Shown here: in pieces, positions 34,397-46,700 of the stretch
Position numbering within the stretch: the stretch's first letter is position 1
Layout: each line of letters opens with the position of its first letter
Program-made: the position numbers and the translations under genes
NCBI GenBank assembly: GCA_940671915.1
Contig: CALNVZ010003429.1
Location: 22,858,594 to 22,922,593 of the forward strand
Reading direction: 5' to 3'
From: Paracentrotus lividus
Taxonomy: Eukaryota > Echinodermata > Echinoidea > Camarodonta > Echinidae
Length of the DNA stretch: 64,000 bases
Notes under the pieces: generated by a model
The model's input: the letters and a program-made list of their open reading frames with translations, nothing else
Database searches by the model: none
What the model was told of the DNA's origin: nothing

Positions 34397-34802
34397 AACG
34401 TAAAGGAGTTTACGCCGTTGGGATATTAAATAGACAAATAATTTTATTCATATGTCTCCAACGGTAACCATGTTGGTATAAGCACACGCAACTGCTGTGT
34501 GATAAATTTGAAACCAGACAGCTATGAAAAAAAATTATAGGCTGCCCGGGCGGGATTCGAACCCACGACCTGAGGATTGCTAGACCACTGTCATTACCGC
34601 TAGACCACCGGAGTGCCCTAGGCGGTTAAGGTTCAAACTATCCCATATACATGAATATCAAACGTAAAGGAGTTTACGCCGTTGGGATATTAAATAGACA
34701 AATAATTTTATTCATTATGTCTCCAACGGTAACCATGTTGGTATAAGCACATTTATACCAACATGGTTACCGTTGGAGACATATGAATAAAATTATTTGT
34801 CT
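34397..34802 (-). mobile_element. tRNA-derived SINE joined to a second SINE tail, with 11-bp target duplication
   Basis: AAGTTTTATCT flanks the block at 34386-34396 and 34803-34813. On the minus strand the head has GTGGTCTAGCGGTAATGAC (A box) and GTGGGTTCGAATCCC (B box) near 34568-34610. An 87-bp tail (34397-34483) is repeated directly at 34664-34751 beyond the head, and about 50 bp of it is present again inverted at 34752-34802. The block lies in an intron of the pseudogene. Confidence 0.8.
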
Positions 34803-34993
34803 AAGTTTTATCTTTTTTTATTTTTTAGGAGAGGGGGGGGGGGGGGGGGGGGGGGCCTTGGCAAAATGTAGCAACATTTTACTGTCCCCAACCCCCTTCC
34901 CAATCTGATGAAATCCTGGACCCACCATTGTAATGTAGTTCTCCCTCTCTCTCTCTGGTTTTTCCTCTTTTCTATAAGAAATGGTTTCCTTAC

Positions 34994-35243
34994 CTCCATG
35001 AAGCTGTGGACAGATGATGTATTAGGTCTACCACTTCCTTCAGTCCGACAGTGATGTTGTATGGCGAATCGGGAGCAGCAAAGACAATGATAGAGTGAGT
35101 GTTGAAAAGGCTGGTTTGGTCTTTCCACATTTGCTACCTGTGTCATGAGTTTAAATGAACCCCCCCCCCCCTTGTCACCACCAACCTTCACCCATACCTC
35201 CTCTTTCGGTATCTGGCCATCATGCCATGTAAGTTGGTCCAAC
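34994..35243 (-). pseudogene. Pseudogene exon 2, one-base insertion and G run
   Basis: The acceptor ACCAACAG leads to G|TTGGAC, restoring Glu across the junction. A run of 12 G encodes the extended glycine stretch after GGDK. Near 35110 the frame must slip by one base to continue as FNTHSIIVFAAPDSPYN to the donor TGGAG|GTAAGG. At 250 nt it is one more than the phase requires. Confidence 0.72.
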
Positions 35244-35481
35244 CTGTTGGTAATGATGCATTCGGTTTAGGTTACAGTCGATTATTGAAATGTGTTAAGT
35301 GAAAAATTTGGATCCATCAACACAGCAATGAAATATTGCATTTGTAGCGAAATTGGAAGGGATTATTTGATGTACAATTAGGTTTGAAAAATGGATACAC
35401 TGTATTTACCAACTTTAAAGGTTTTGTTTTAAATAAAACTATAAATGTACAGGTATTCAGTGATTACTGTTAGATACTTAC

Positions 35482-35691
35482 TCGGCATATTCATAAAGAA
35501 TTGAGAACACCTTGTCTGTTAGGTTGTTCACAACAACCAGTGGGGCTAGTCGTAGGTCTATACCTCCCTCCACTTCATTTGGGAATTGGAAATATTCCCT
35601 GCTTCCTTTGAGGTTACCCTGGATGATGGTATCTTGAAGTCTTCTCGCCCCTTTTTCATCTGCTGTTTTGATATTCTTCTGCCTTAGCCAT
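35482..35691 (-). pseudogene. Pseudogene exon 1 of those seen
   Basis: The acceptor TATTTCCAATAG precedes A|TGG CTA; the donor is GCCGA|GTAAGT. It encodes 69 full codons, starting WLRQKNIKTADEKGAR and ending SILYEYA. The frame is intact. Confidence 0.75.
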
Positions 35692-35757
35692 CTATTGGAA
35701 ATAGGATAAGTATGATCAAAACAAGTACCAGGCAGCATATTCAACGGTAAATTGCCA

Positions 35758-37770
35758 ATGTGTCTAACCTCACCTAGACTAATGTCGGTTTGGTCTTATT
35801 CCGTTTTGTGTAAAACTAGTTCATCTAATTATCTTTTGGTCTCATTGCCACTTCACCTATTTACCATTTTGTCCCAATCCAATTCCGTCTAATGACTTTT
35901 TCCTGTAATGTCTGCTTGGTCTTACACCACTTGGTCAATTCCAGTAACAAATAATGTAATAGACCAAATATTCATTTATGTATAGGATTTCCCAGTCAGT
36001 TTCAGAAGCTCGCCACTCCATTTGATAATCGGTTCATTCAAGTTAGGACGATTTAACTTTCAGTCGATTTTCCGGATATCAGATTCCTTTTTCCAGCAAT
36101 CAATTACATGTTTCACTTGTTCAAATTCCGATTAAGTGCACTAAATACGTAAAAACAGTAATTCAATTTAGCAGAGACGCTGTTATGATTGCGCAATACC
36201 GCCATAAGCAGCATTTAAATTCATACCGAGTTTTCAACTTACAGTAATTAGCATTCAAATTAGGGCTTGAATTTATAACTGCAGGAAATGTTTTTTTTTT
36301 AATCATATATTTTTTTCATCAAATGTTTGCGAATTGCTATTAGCAGCAATTGTGAATGATTATGTACCTAATATTACGGCATGTGCTTAAGTATGAGATA
36401 TATTTTTCCAGTTATTGATAAGTTCATGAAATGATTTTTCCCCCTACATTTTCTCTTTTTACTCATGTGACAATTTATCTTGCATAATTACATAGTCAAC
36501 ACACAAAACTCTTCCACCTAACAAATTAATTCGTGCGTGTATTTGTAGGGGGGGGGGTAGACGGAAAGGGGGTGCTAAAATAGGAGAAAGAGAAAGAAAA
36601 AAGGAAAGAATTGAAGAACAAAAAAAGAGAAAGGGAAAAGGGGGAAAAGGGAAAACAAATCAAAGGGGAAAAAAAGGGCGTCATAATGGTCGCCAATTCT
36701 ATCTTAAATTTAGGGGGCGTCAAATCAACTCAAACTAAGGGGCGCCAAATAAACCTTAAACTTAGAAGCGCCATACTGATCTTCAACTAAGGTTGATCCA
36801 CATCGATCTAAAATTTAAGGGGCGCAAAATTGATCTTGAATTTAGGGGCGCCACATTTATCTTTAACTTATGGGACTCCAAATTGACCTAAAACATAGGA
36901 TCTAAAATTTAGTTGGGCGCCACTTAGATCTTACATTAAGGGCGCCAAAGTGATTTGAAACTTTTGGGGCGCCAAATCGATCTGAAGCTAAGGGGCGCAA
37001 AGTTTACATTAAACTTAGGGGCGACATATTGGCGTTATTTTGATGTTAGATTCAGGGATGACAAATCGATCTGAAGCTAGGGGGCGCCAGATTAACCTAA
37101 AACTTAGGGGCGCCATAATGATCTATGATATTTTATTCTAAAGTAATTAGTTGTTTCATCACCACACTCAACAGTAAAGAAATGTTTAAAATGATCTAAA
37201 CCTCAATAAAAAGGAAACGTTATTTTATTTATTTATTATTTTTTTTTAATTATTCTCATGGAATAAATATAGAGCTTCAGAAAAAGAAATCGCTATCTTA
37301 AATGTTTAATCTATATAAAAGTAACCAAGAATTTAAAACGATTTGCCAAATTGTATACCAACTTGGTTTAACCAAGGCCAAAGTTGATTGCTTCAGCGCG
37401 GATTTGATTGCGGGAAATCACGCATTCCAAACGATTTACTAATTTGATTGCTTTTGAGGGGATTTTGATTTGAAGGCTTTTAATACCAAAGCGAAGGAAC
37501 TTAGTTGGAATTCGAATGATGAATTAGACGCTGTAGAATATTTTGGGGTATTTGAATGAACTGATTATCGAATGGAGTGACGAACTTCCGAAACTGAGTG
37601 GGAAATCCTATATTAAATTAGACGATTTGGCTATTTGACAAATTGGCAATGAAACCATGTTATAATTAGACCAAGGAGAACTTGGACAAACTTGTTAGTA
37701 GTCAAAAAGAGAATTGGACTATCTGATGTTAGACCAACTTTATAAACATATTCAGTGTCTATTTGACTGC
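35758..37770. mobile_element. About 2 kb foldback element with TAGACCAA-rich arms
   Basis: TATAGGATTTCCCAGTCAGT and CACTCCATTTGATAATCGG near 35981-36035 are matched inverted near 37550-37615. Outside this both arms carry inverted copies of TTGGTCTAATT-like blocks. Exact ends and target duplication were not resolved. The interior contains the GGCGCC array below. Confidence 0.7.
36533..37130 (-). repeat. GGCGCC minisatellite fragment, reverse orientation
   Basis: It starts GTGCGTGTATTTGTAGGGGG, a relative of the inverted right end of the element at 43538-46843, followed by a purine-rich stretch. About 14 units of the form AACTTAGGGGCGCCAAAT then TGATCTT follow. Only one end is present, so this looks like a truncated copy. 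Confidence 0.78.
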
Positions 37771-38599
37771 CCTCATCATCTCTCAAAGATTGAGTTTACT
37801 TTAAGGTGGTATGAAAGAAAATAAAACACATTTGAAAAGTCAAATTCAAATTTTGATGTTAAAAGAAATGGTGGAACAGACATTTTACTTGTTTTAGAAT
37901 TTAAGTGTTTTAAGAGACACCTATATAATTGATACTATTAAATCCAACAAAAATATAACCCAATTTAGTTTAAATAGTGTGTTTCAATGTTTCATTCCTC
38001 AGTTAAACAAATTTATAATTAGTTAACCATGTAAAATTATGACTTGTGTATCGTATACCAATGTAATTTCATGTTGGGTCTACATTTTATAAATAAAATT
38101 CCAAATCTCAATATGAAGGAAATTATAGTCTGATCGGTGAAATGACATTTGCTCATGGTTTAGAGAAGGGAAAAAGTGTACTTTGCTATGTAGGGAATGC
38201 TATCCAATTCATATGTTCACTTCCGTACGCTTTCAAATACAATCGTTTATTATCGAAGTCGGCGATTTTACGAGTTCGGTTTCTTTCGGACTCGAACATT
38301 TGGGTGAATCCGTTGCATCAGGACAGTCGTAGATTATAATGTGTGTGAAAGTAAAAGGGAAGCGAACAGAAGTTGAATAGCGTCCTCAACGTTGTAAAGT
38401 TCACGAGTTTATGCCTTTAAATGTTAAATTAGTTATAGGGGGGAAATCAAAGGTGAAGATAAAATAGTGAAAACTAGTTAGAAATAACCAACGTATGTCA
38501 TCCGCTGTTCTTGCTCGAGTTGCATCAGTGCCTTAATTGCGATATTATTTCAATTAAAAAAAACTTTAACACGACAATCTTTTTATATTTTCAGACAAA
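37771..38599. other. AT-rich intergenic stretch
   Basis: No recognised repeat boundary. The 65-residue frame 38142-38339 has no family resemblance. Confidence 0.4.
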
Positions 38600-41455
38600 T
38601 TTCTTTAACCATCGATGGAAAACAAATAAAATTGAAATAAAATATATACAGCAGGTACTCTGATAACTAAGAAAGAGTATTGTTAATTGGTTTAACTTTA
38701 TGAAAAAGGTTAGAAATTTGTCTTTAATTTTCACTGTTGTATATTAAGAATGTTATTGTATGTATCATCAGATCATATACATACATCTTTGTTCGTATAA
38801 GAAAAATGTATCATTATGGAAAATGTGCAATTAGGGTCTAAAAAGGTCTAACATTCCAGTTTATGTTCTTACTTTAAATTTATGAATTAATCTAAAGAGA
38901 ATATCAAACATTTGATATAGATGTTTGAATATCTTTATAAATAACTATGATAATCATAATAAGTCGTTTTGTAAACAGTTTTACAATTTAAACCAAACAT
39001 GAGAATATATAAATGTAATATATAAAATTGCATCTGGTTGCATAGCAAATCGGTTAAAACATGTATTGCCTTATTAATTAACGAGAATCAAAAAGGTTTT
39101 TTAAAAGGCCGTTTTATTGGAGAAAATATTCGTTTAGTTTATGATATTTTATTATACACTGAAGTTAATGATATACCAGGCATGCTGTTAATGATTGATT
39201 TTGAAAAAGCTTTTGATTCTGTATCACATAGTTTTTTATTTAGTATTCTTGACTTTTTTCAGTTTGGACCGTCACTTAAGAGATGGATTTTGTTCTATAC
39301 AAATATTTCTTCTTGTGTAACAGTCAAGGGCTTCTGTACTAAGAGGTTTAATATAGGAAGAGGATGCCGCCAGGGGGATCCGTTATCACCCTATCTTTAT
39401 TTATGTTGTGAATATTGGGAATTTAATTCGACATGATAATTTAGCTGTTTAATATCAAAGGAAAATACAGTAAACTGCAACAGTAGCAGATGACACAATT
39501 CTGACACTAAATGGTTCAGAGGAAGATTAAAAGGGTGCACATTGAATATTAATGATTTTGAGAAAATGTCCTGTCTAAAAGTTAATATTACTAAAACTCA
39601 TGCAATGTGGATCAGGAAAAACTAGATTTGCAAAAACAAAATTATTATCTGAACATAGATTAAACTGGGTGTCAGAGGTTATTCTAGATACTTGGGTGTA
39701 GATTTTCTGTTAATTTATGGAAATGGTAAATCATAACTATAACGAAAAAATAAAAGAAATAAAACATACAATAGTTTCATGGTCTAAAAGAACTTTAACT
39801 GTTTTGGGTAGGATAAACTGTTGTCAAATCTTTGCTGATACCTAAACTTAATTATTTATTTCTATCACTTCCAGAACCAAGTCAATTTAATTAGGAAGAT
39901 ATAAACCGTTCTGTTTATGCATTTATATGAATAACAAGCCTGATAAAATAAGTAGAGTTCGAGTGTTCAATTATATGACAAAGGCGGGGTTAAAATGATT
40001 GATATTTTTATGCATGCTAGAATCCCTGAAAAATTTCATGGATAGACGATTTTTGAAAGAGTCTTGCAATAGTTTTACTTTTCATATGTTTAATTCGTCT
40101 TGGATCAAACACATGATTTTCAATTGTACATGTATATGGGTTCGCATTACTACAGATCACTGGCAGATGTGAATTGCAATCTATTTTGGAAAGAAGTTTA
40201 CTTGCTTGGTCCATTTAGTTGAACTATTGATTAACGATGTTGCTTGTCAATCTCTATGGGACAACCCTCGATAAAAGATTAATAACAAAGTGGTTTATTT
40301 TAGGTCGTGGAACTTGAGGGGTGTACATTTTTGTGAATGACATTCTCTCAAGCAGAATGGTTCCTTTTGTCTTATTTTGAATTTCAGCGTACGTTTGACA
40401 TACAAACAATTTTCTTCAGTATCATGGTCTTTGTACTGCAATTAGGTCAGGCTTTGAAGTTACGCTCGTGTAATTTCCAAACCATAGAACGATCATTTCC
40501 AGAACCTTACATCTTGTGGTAAAAAACAATCAGGTTGCTCACATATTTATCGATCCTTTTTAAAAAATAAAGTAAAACAATGTAAAGCGCTAGCAAGTTG
40601 GAGAAATTTATTAGGTTTTCAAAATGATTTTCGGAGTGACTTTTGTCTGAATTCTTTTTAATGCAACCATGGATGAAATTAAGATGGTTTCAATTCAAGA
40701 TTTTAAACAGAATACTTTATATGAAAGACTCTCTGTTGAAATTTGGATTAGTAACGGATATGAAATGTACCTTTTGTAACGATAATGATGAAACTATCAT
40801 GCACATATTTGCTTAGTGTAACTTTTCCAACACGATTTTGGGTCCAAATTTGAGTCCTGGATATTCAGAATACGCATAAAAGAATCATATTTACGAATGT
40901 AAATAAATTATTTGGTTTTTGTGGAAAGCAATAATAAAGCTCTTAACTGTATTATGATCATCATATCGAAAAGAAATATTTCAATCAAAAATAAAAAAAA
41001 GAACTACCTTCATATGATAAATTCTATTAGCGGTAAAACATTTATTATGACAAGGAAAAATACATATATCGATCTAGTTTAAGAGAAATAAATAAAAAAG
41101 AAATGGTTTCACTTTATGACCTTTTTTGACTCAAGTTGATCAATCATTACATATCTGAGGAAAGTTAATACAGTCTGTTCTTACTATTTGAAATAATTAA
41201 AAAATAAGTGTCTTTGTCCTTAATGACAAGACTTTGGCTGTGACCATTTATTGAATTGTAATATAATGCAAGTAAATTTTCCAAATTGTATGTATGTATA
41301 TCTAATATTATTATGTCTTATCAAACTTCAATATTGAATTACTGTCTTGCATGTTTTGTATAATAATTTGATGATGTATTGCATTGTTACTGATTTTTTG
41401 AAAAATAAAGAACCCTGTGGAAGGGGAAAAAAAAAAAAAAAAAAAAAAAAAAAAA
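38600..41455 (+). mobile_element. Tx1/L1-like LINE, decayed, with poly-A tail
   Basis: A reverse transcriptase core on the plus strand is followed by VADDTILTLNGSE near 39487 and by C-terminal remnants (KEIFQSKIKKKN, KKKWFHF) near 40973-41115. The 3' end is AAAAATAAAGAACCC then TGTGGAAGGGG and about 30 A at 41425-41455. The 5' limit is approximate. Confidence 0.82.
39038..39436 (+). pseudogene. LINE reverse transcriptase core fragment
   Basis: 132 residues open: NQKGFLKGRFIGENIRLVYD, then IPGMLLMIDFEKAFDSVSH (the first catalytic Asp region) and RGCRQGDPLSPYLYLC (the template-binding loop). The order and spacing match the L1/Tx1 branch rather than CR1. The frame breaks before the ADD motif, which lies in another frame at 39487. 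Confidence 0.88.
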
Positions 41456-42000
41456 CATGAGAATAAAAGAAATAGTTCATTTTCAACTTAGTTCTGTTTA
41501 ATCTTGCAAGAATAAGTGAAACGTAGTTTTTTTTTTTTTGTGCGCTTGAAACTTGCTTGTAGTTTTAAACTAATCTCGGAATCAACGAAACAACTGATAA
41601 TCAAAGCAATATTATGATTCAATGGTGCTATGCAAATTATTATTTGTTTAATTATTTTCTTTTAAAAATCAGTACTAAAATTACAATGTTGAATGATGGA
41701 AGGGATTCATTACCCGTATGCTTAGGCAAAAATTGTATGTGTTTGATACGTGTATTTTGCTGAAAATGTATATTCTCAAATTTAATGATGACCTATATTT
41801 CCATTCTTGTCAACAGACTTTCCTTGCTCCATGTTTAAATCTTAAACTGGAATTCCATCGTTTCCATATTCTCTACCAAATAAGAATTGTGGCGTCATAT
41901 TGACGTTAAGATATAATTGTATTTTTGAGGGCCATTAAAAGTATATACTTGTGTAAAAATGAAAAAATTACGTTGTTTCTTTTTTATCTTTCGAGTCACA
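41456..42000. other. AT-rich intergenic stretch
   Basis: Nothing recognised. The 61-residue frame 41718-41903 is unsupported. Confidence 0.45.
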
Positions 42001-42009
42001 TTACGTGAG

Positions 42010-42033
42010 CAGTCGGAGAGAGAGAGAGAGAGA

Positions 42034-42073
<40 letters not shown>

Positions 42074-42410
42074 GAGAGAGAGAGAGAGGCATCGTTTGTT
42101 TTCTTTACAAGAGCTCCTTTGTTGATACCTTGTACTGATGTGGCCTTTTTATATTTTATTGATTTTTTTTTTAAAGACCATTTTTCAAAACTTACAAGAG
42201 CAGAATTTGGAGCTTTCGCTCTCTCTCTCTCTCTCTCTCCCATCGCCCCCTCTCCATCTTTCTTTATTTTTACTAGTTCTCTACAATATTGCCAGGTCTC
42301 TCTTTTATTTCCTCTACCCCTCCCATTATCTCTCCGCATTCCCCATTCAACTCACTTTCTCTCTCTTCGTCATCTTATATTCCCCTTCTCTCTCTCTCTT
42401 TCTCTACCTA
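42010..42410. repeat. GA then CT microsatellites
   Basis: A GAGA run with occasional GGAA lies at 42015-42089, and CTCT-rich stretches at 42219-42240 and 42355-42410. Frames rich in Arg-Glu or Ser-Leu on both strands are artefacts. Confidence 0.92.
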
Positions 42411-42724
42411 ATTTTTTTTTCTCAAATAATTGCACATTTTCCTTTTTTGAAAATAGTGATTATCACTGAAACAGAGAAATAGATAATTCATTATAAATAA
42501 CAGCACAAGTAAGAGGTTAAACTCGTTTGGGAGCACGACGAGTGAATACAGATGTAGTGTAAGATTGTGGTTTATCGCCATCTGTTGTTCACTACAATAC
42601 ATTTTTCACCTCGATCGAACTTATCAATACAAGTATCATGATAAAATAGCATATCAGTATACGAGATAAATTCGTTAATGCATGCCAAAATAAGCATTAT
42701 GCACTTCATAGCTATACGATGGAA

Positions 42725-42763
<39 letters not shown>

Positions 42764-43304
42764 GGGGGGGGGGGTAGATATATTGTTTTCAATAGCCAAA
42801 AGGCTTGATATATCATTGAATGAATTTCATATCCAATAGATGGGGTAAAGAAAGTAAGGACCCCTCGTCCTAAACCAGAGGTGCATACATGTATATCTAT
42901 TTTATAAATTCAAACGACAATATTATATTTAAACAATGTAATGATCGCTACTTTAATTTGGTCAGGCGTGTACAATCAACTACCCCAAATAATAAACGGC
43001 CTGTTGTGATTTTAATGAAAATAGAGTATAGGTTCAACAAATTTTGTATAAATAAATTGCATGAAAACTGAAAACGTTACTTGTCAAATTACAAAATCTT
43101 GCACAGTGAATTCAAAAGAAACCGTCAAATAAGATGTAATATATCGAAGAAAGGACTAATTCGGAAAGAAAAAAAAAAAAAAAAAAAAAGGAGAAGGAAA
43201 AGGGAAAGAGGGTGGCGGTGTCAGGATCAGGATCAGGATCAGGATGTATACACTGCTGGACCAGTAGGTATAGATGCAGCAGGTGAGAGAGGGCGCAAAG
43301 AAAA
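42411..43304. other. Low-complexity intergenic stretch with poly-T/poly-G and GGATCA repeats
   Basis: T32 then G11 lie at about 42731-42774. Poly-A is at 43170-43189 and four GGATCA units at 43223-43245. No gene is supported. Confidence 0.6.
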
Positions 43305-43475
43305 CTAGTCGTATCGTAGGTGGCTCTTTACGATCTTAGATTTGAACACCTCTGGTGATGAACTATTCACTACTTCTGGTGGGAGATGATTCCAGGCCAA
43401 GGGGGTGCTCACAAAAAATGATTGTTTTAATTGCTCAGTGTTTGAGGGATGAATAGTGAAACCTTCGTTATGGTT
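43305..43475 (-). mobile_element. LINE C-terminal fragment
   Basis: On the minus strand, QSFFVSTPLAWNHLPPEVV then EVFKSKIVKSHL is the ending typical of CR1/L2-type polyproteins. The remainder of the 43305-43529 frame is G-run sequence. Confidence 0.7.
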
Positions 43476-43537
43476 TACTACTTGTCTTGTGGAGGAAGGA
43501 GGGGGAGGGGGGGGGCGGTAAACAATCACACTCTAAA

Positions 43538-43703
43538 CAGGTGCGTATCCAGGATTTTGCACCCCTGGCCTGGGGCCCGACTTGATTTTGGAGCCCCTGT
43601 GTACTTTTCAAAATATGGCGCCCCCCCCCCCCGCCAGGCAAACGATAGACTACTACGCTTAAATGCACGTGTGAAGATTTTAAAGAAATATTTTTTTTTT
43701 TTT

Positions 43704-43734
<31 letters not shown>

Positions 43735-46700
43735 AATGGTGAGTTCATGGAAAAGAATTTCTAGGAATATGAGGTACTACCGCTATAGATGAAAATACTA
43801 ATAATTCTAAATACGAGCGCAAAGCGCGATCGGATTTTTTCCCCTCTACTTTACGATCAGAAAGCAAAGAATTCTAAGCAGTTAGGGGTTTCGATTTTGT
43901 TTAGCTCTTCATCAAAATATCATATGAACGGGAGCTGTAATTTGTCCATCAAAACGATTTGAAAGCAAGCCATATAAAATCATGTGAAATTTGTCCATCA
44001 AGTAATGTGAAACCAAACAAATGTAAATTGATGTTTTGTTGTTCAGAATCCTCATCATCTGCTTACAATTCGGAAAAAATAGGCGAGCGTGAAGCGCGAG
44101 CGGAAATTTGATGTATCGGAATGATCTGAAAACGTGACATTTTATGCATTCCTCAGGAACACAATGTAATAACTCCTTGGAAAATGATGCGAGCGCGAAG
44201 CGCGGGCGAAAATTTTGCTCTATGTAATAGAAACCAGAAGTTTAGGACAAATTTGGCCTCCATAATTTAAAGACCAATATGTTGCCCAGTAATTTTACAA
44301 ATGAAAGAAAGATGAATATCTATCTATCTATCTTTCTATCTGTTTATCTATCTATCGATAATTCTGCTTCCCTCCCTAAGTTTAGATAAATTTGGCGCCC
44401 CTAAGTTTAAGCTCAATTTGGCGCCAACTAAGTATTAGATCATTTGGCGCCCCCTAAATTTTTTAGAGTCAATTTGATGTCCCGGGGGTTAAAATCAATT
44501 TGATGCCCTTTAGTTTCTGGTCAATTTGAAAATGCAAAACTAAATGTAACGTGTATTCAAATAAATTTATATATCTTGATGATTAGTATCCCATAATGTA
44601 AATTGTGGTAAAAGGAAAAACACAGGCGAGCGCAAAGCGCGAGCAAAATTTGATGTCTTTGAATGATTAGAAAACATGACATTGTGTTGCGTTCCTCAGG
44701 AACACAATATAATAACTAATTGGGGGGAGCCAAAGATTTTGCTATGTATACACAGACCAGGGGGATTTAAAATTTTAGAGACCATATTTCAAATGCCAAG
44801 ATGTTGCCCCTTAATTTCAGGTAAATTCGGCACATCTCCCTAAGTTCAGGATAAAGTTGGAGCCCCTAAGTTTAAGATAATTTGGCATCCCTAAGTCTCA
44901 TTTCAATTTGACGCCCCTACGTTTAAGCTTAATTTGGCGCCCCCTAAGTTTAAGATCAATCTGGCACCGTCTTAACTTCAAGTCAATTCGGCGCCCCCTA
45001 AGATTTAGGTCAATTTGAAATGCAGAAATAAATGTAACGTGAAATTAAAATAAATTGAAATGGTATGTTGGTTAGAATCCCACAATGTAAATTCTCGTAA
45101 GAGGAAAACACAGGCGAGCGCGAAGCCCGAACGGAAATTTTGATGGATTCGAATGATTAGAAAACAGGACATTTCATGCGTTCCTCAGAAACACAATGTA
45201 ATAATTCATTTTTTTAAAAATTATGCGAGCGCGAAGCGCGAGCGAAAATTTTGCTTTGAATATATAAACCCGGATGCATGAATTTTAAAATTTTGCTATA
45301 TCTAGATAGAGACCATATTTTAAAGACCAATCTGTTGCCCCCTTAGTTTCGGATAAATTCTGCGCCCCTTAGTTTCAGATCATTTGGGCGCCCTATACAT
45401 GTAAGCTCGATTTGGCGCCCCTAATTTTAAAAATCGATTTGACGCCCCCTAACTTCAATTCAGCGCCCCATAAGTTTCAGGTCATTTTGGCGTCCGTACG
45501 TGTAAGCTCAATTTGGTGCAGCTAATAAGTTGAAGATTAATTTGAAATGCAAAAAAAAAAAAATAATAAATAAATAAAAAAATAAAAAAATAGGCGTGTG
45601 CGAAGAGGGAACGGAAATTTGGATGTATTCGAATGATTAGAAAACAGGACATTTCATGCGTTCATCAGGAACACAGTGTAAAAACTCAATGGGAAAAGAA
45701 GATGCGAGCGCGCAGCGAAAATTTTGCTATGTATATACAAACCAGGAGGCATGGAATTAAAAAAAAATTCGGCACTCCTCTCTAAGTTTAGGATATACTT
45801 GGAGCCCCTATTAAAGTTTAAGATGAATGTTAGCGCCCTTACGTTTAAGATCATTTTGGCTCCTCTCTAGGTTTAAGGTCGATTTTGCGCTCTCTCCCAA
45901 ATCTAAGGTCAATTTGGCGCCCCCACCCCAAGTTTAGGGTCAATTTGGCGCCCCCACCTAAGTTTCGGTTCAATTTGGAGCCCCCACGTTAAGCTCATTT
46001 TGGCGCCCCTCTAAATTTAAGTTCGATTTGGCGCCCCCTAAATTTAAGGTCTATTTGGCGCCCCCTCCTAAATCTAAGGTCGATTCGGTGCCCCACCTAT
46101 TTTGCAGGTCAATTTGGCGCCCCTATGCTTAAGCTCAATTTGGCGCCCCTTAGTTTAAAGTCAATTTGGCGCCCCCTAAATTTAAGGTCGATTCGGCGCC
46201 CATAAGTTTAATATCAATTAGGCGCCCCCTTAGCTTCACGTCAATTTGGCGCCACTACGTTTAAGCTCAATTCAGCGCCCCCGTAGTTAAATGTCGATTT
46301 GGCGCCCCCCTAAATTTAAGGTCAATTCGGCGCCCCTATGTTTAATCTCAATTTGGCGCCCCTTAGTGTAAGGTCGATTTGGCGCCCCTAAATTTAAGGT
46401 CAATTTGGCGCCCTTACTTAGTTTAAGGTCGATTCGGTGCCCCAAGTTTAATATCAATTAGGCGCCCCCTCAGCTTCAGGTCAATTTGGCGCCCCACCTA
46501 AGTTCAGGTAAATTCGGCGCCCCTACGTTTTAAGTTCAATTCGGCGCCCCCGTAGTTAAATGTCGATTTGGCGCCCCCCTAAACTTAAGGTCGATTTGAC
46601 GCCCCTAAGTTTAAGGTCAATTTGGCGCCCCTTAGTTTACTGTCGATTAGGCGCCCCCTATTTTTTTTAAGGGCGCCCCTCCCCCTTTCTCTCTCTCTTT

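Larger units (their letters stand above)
33068..35691 (-). pseudogene. Decayed multi-exon gene, unrecognised family with a DYEFL and Cys-rich segment
   Basis: Five exons on the minus strand (35482-35691, 34994-35243, 34052-34128, 33602-33875, 33068-33377) have acceptor and donor sites whose phases agree at each of the four junctions. The joined reading runs through LAPLVVVNNLTDKVFSIL, LTWHDGQIPKEEVWVKVGGD, VLFVFGDYEFLTRMYGLTG, a HCCLFC motif, VCPPGLHLSLGIFLKHY and a closing coiled-coil-like DLENQIAQLKDQY. Breaks: a one-base insertion near 35110, a one-base deletion near 33841, a MITE in the fourth exon, and two frame changes near 33270 and 33226. From memory, similar motif sets occur in multicopy uncharacterised proteins of cnidarians and echinoderms; I cannot name a function. 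Upstream exons may be missing. The breaks could be partly assembly errors, but the MITE is not. Confidence 0.75.

Noticed and set aside
34545..34625. tRNA gene on the minus strand
   Set aside because: A and B boxes are present, but no acceptor stem closes the molecule, and the flanks (shared 87-bp tail, target duplication) show a SINE.
42005..42482. Frames of 112-154 residues rich in Arg/Glu or Ser/Leu
   Set aside because: They follow GA and CT microsatellites and are open on both strands for compositional reasons.
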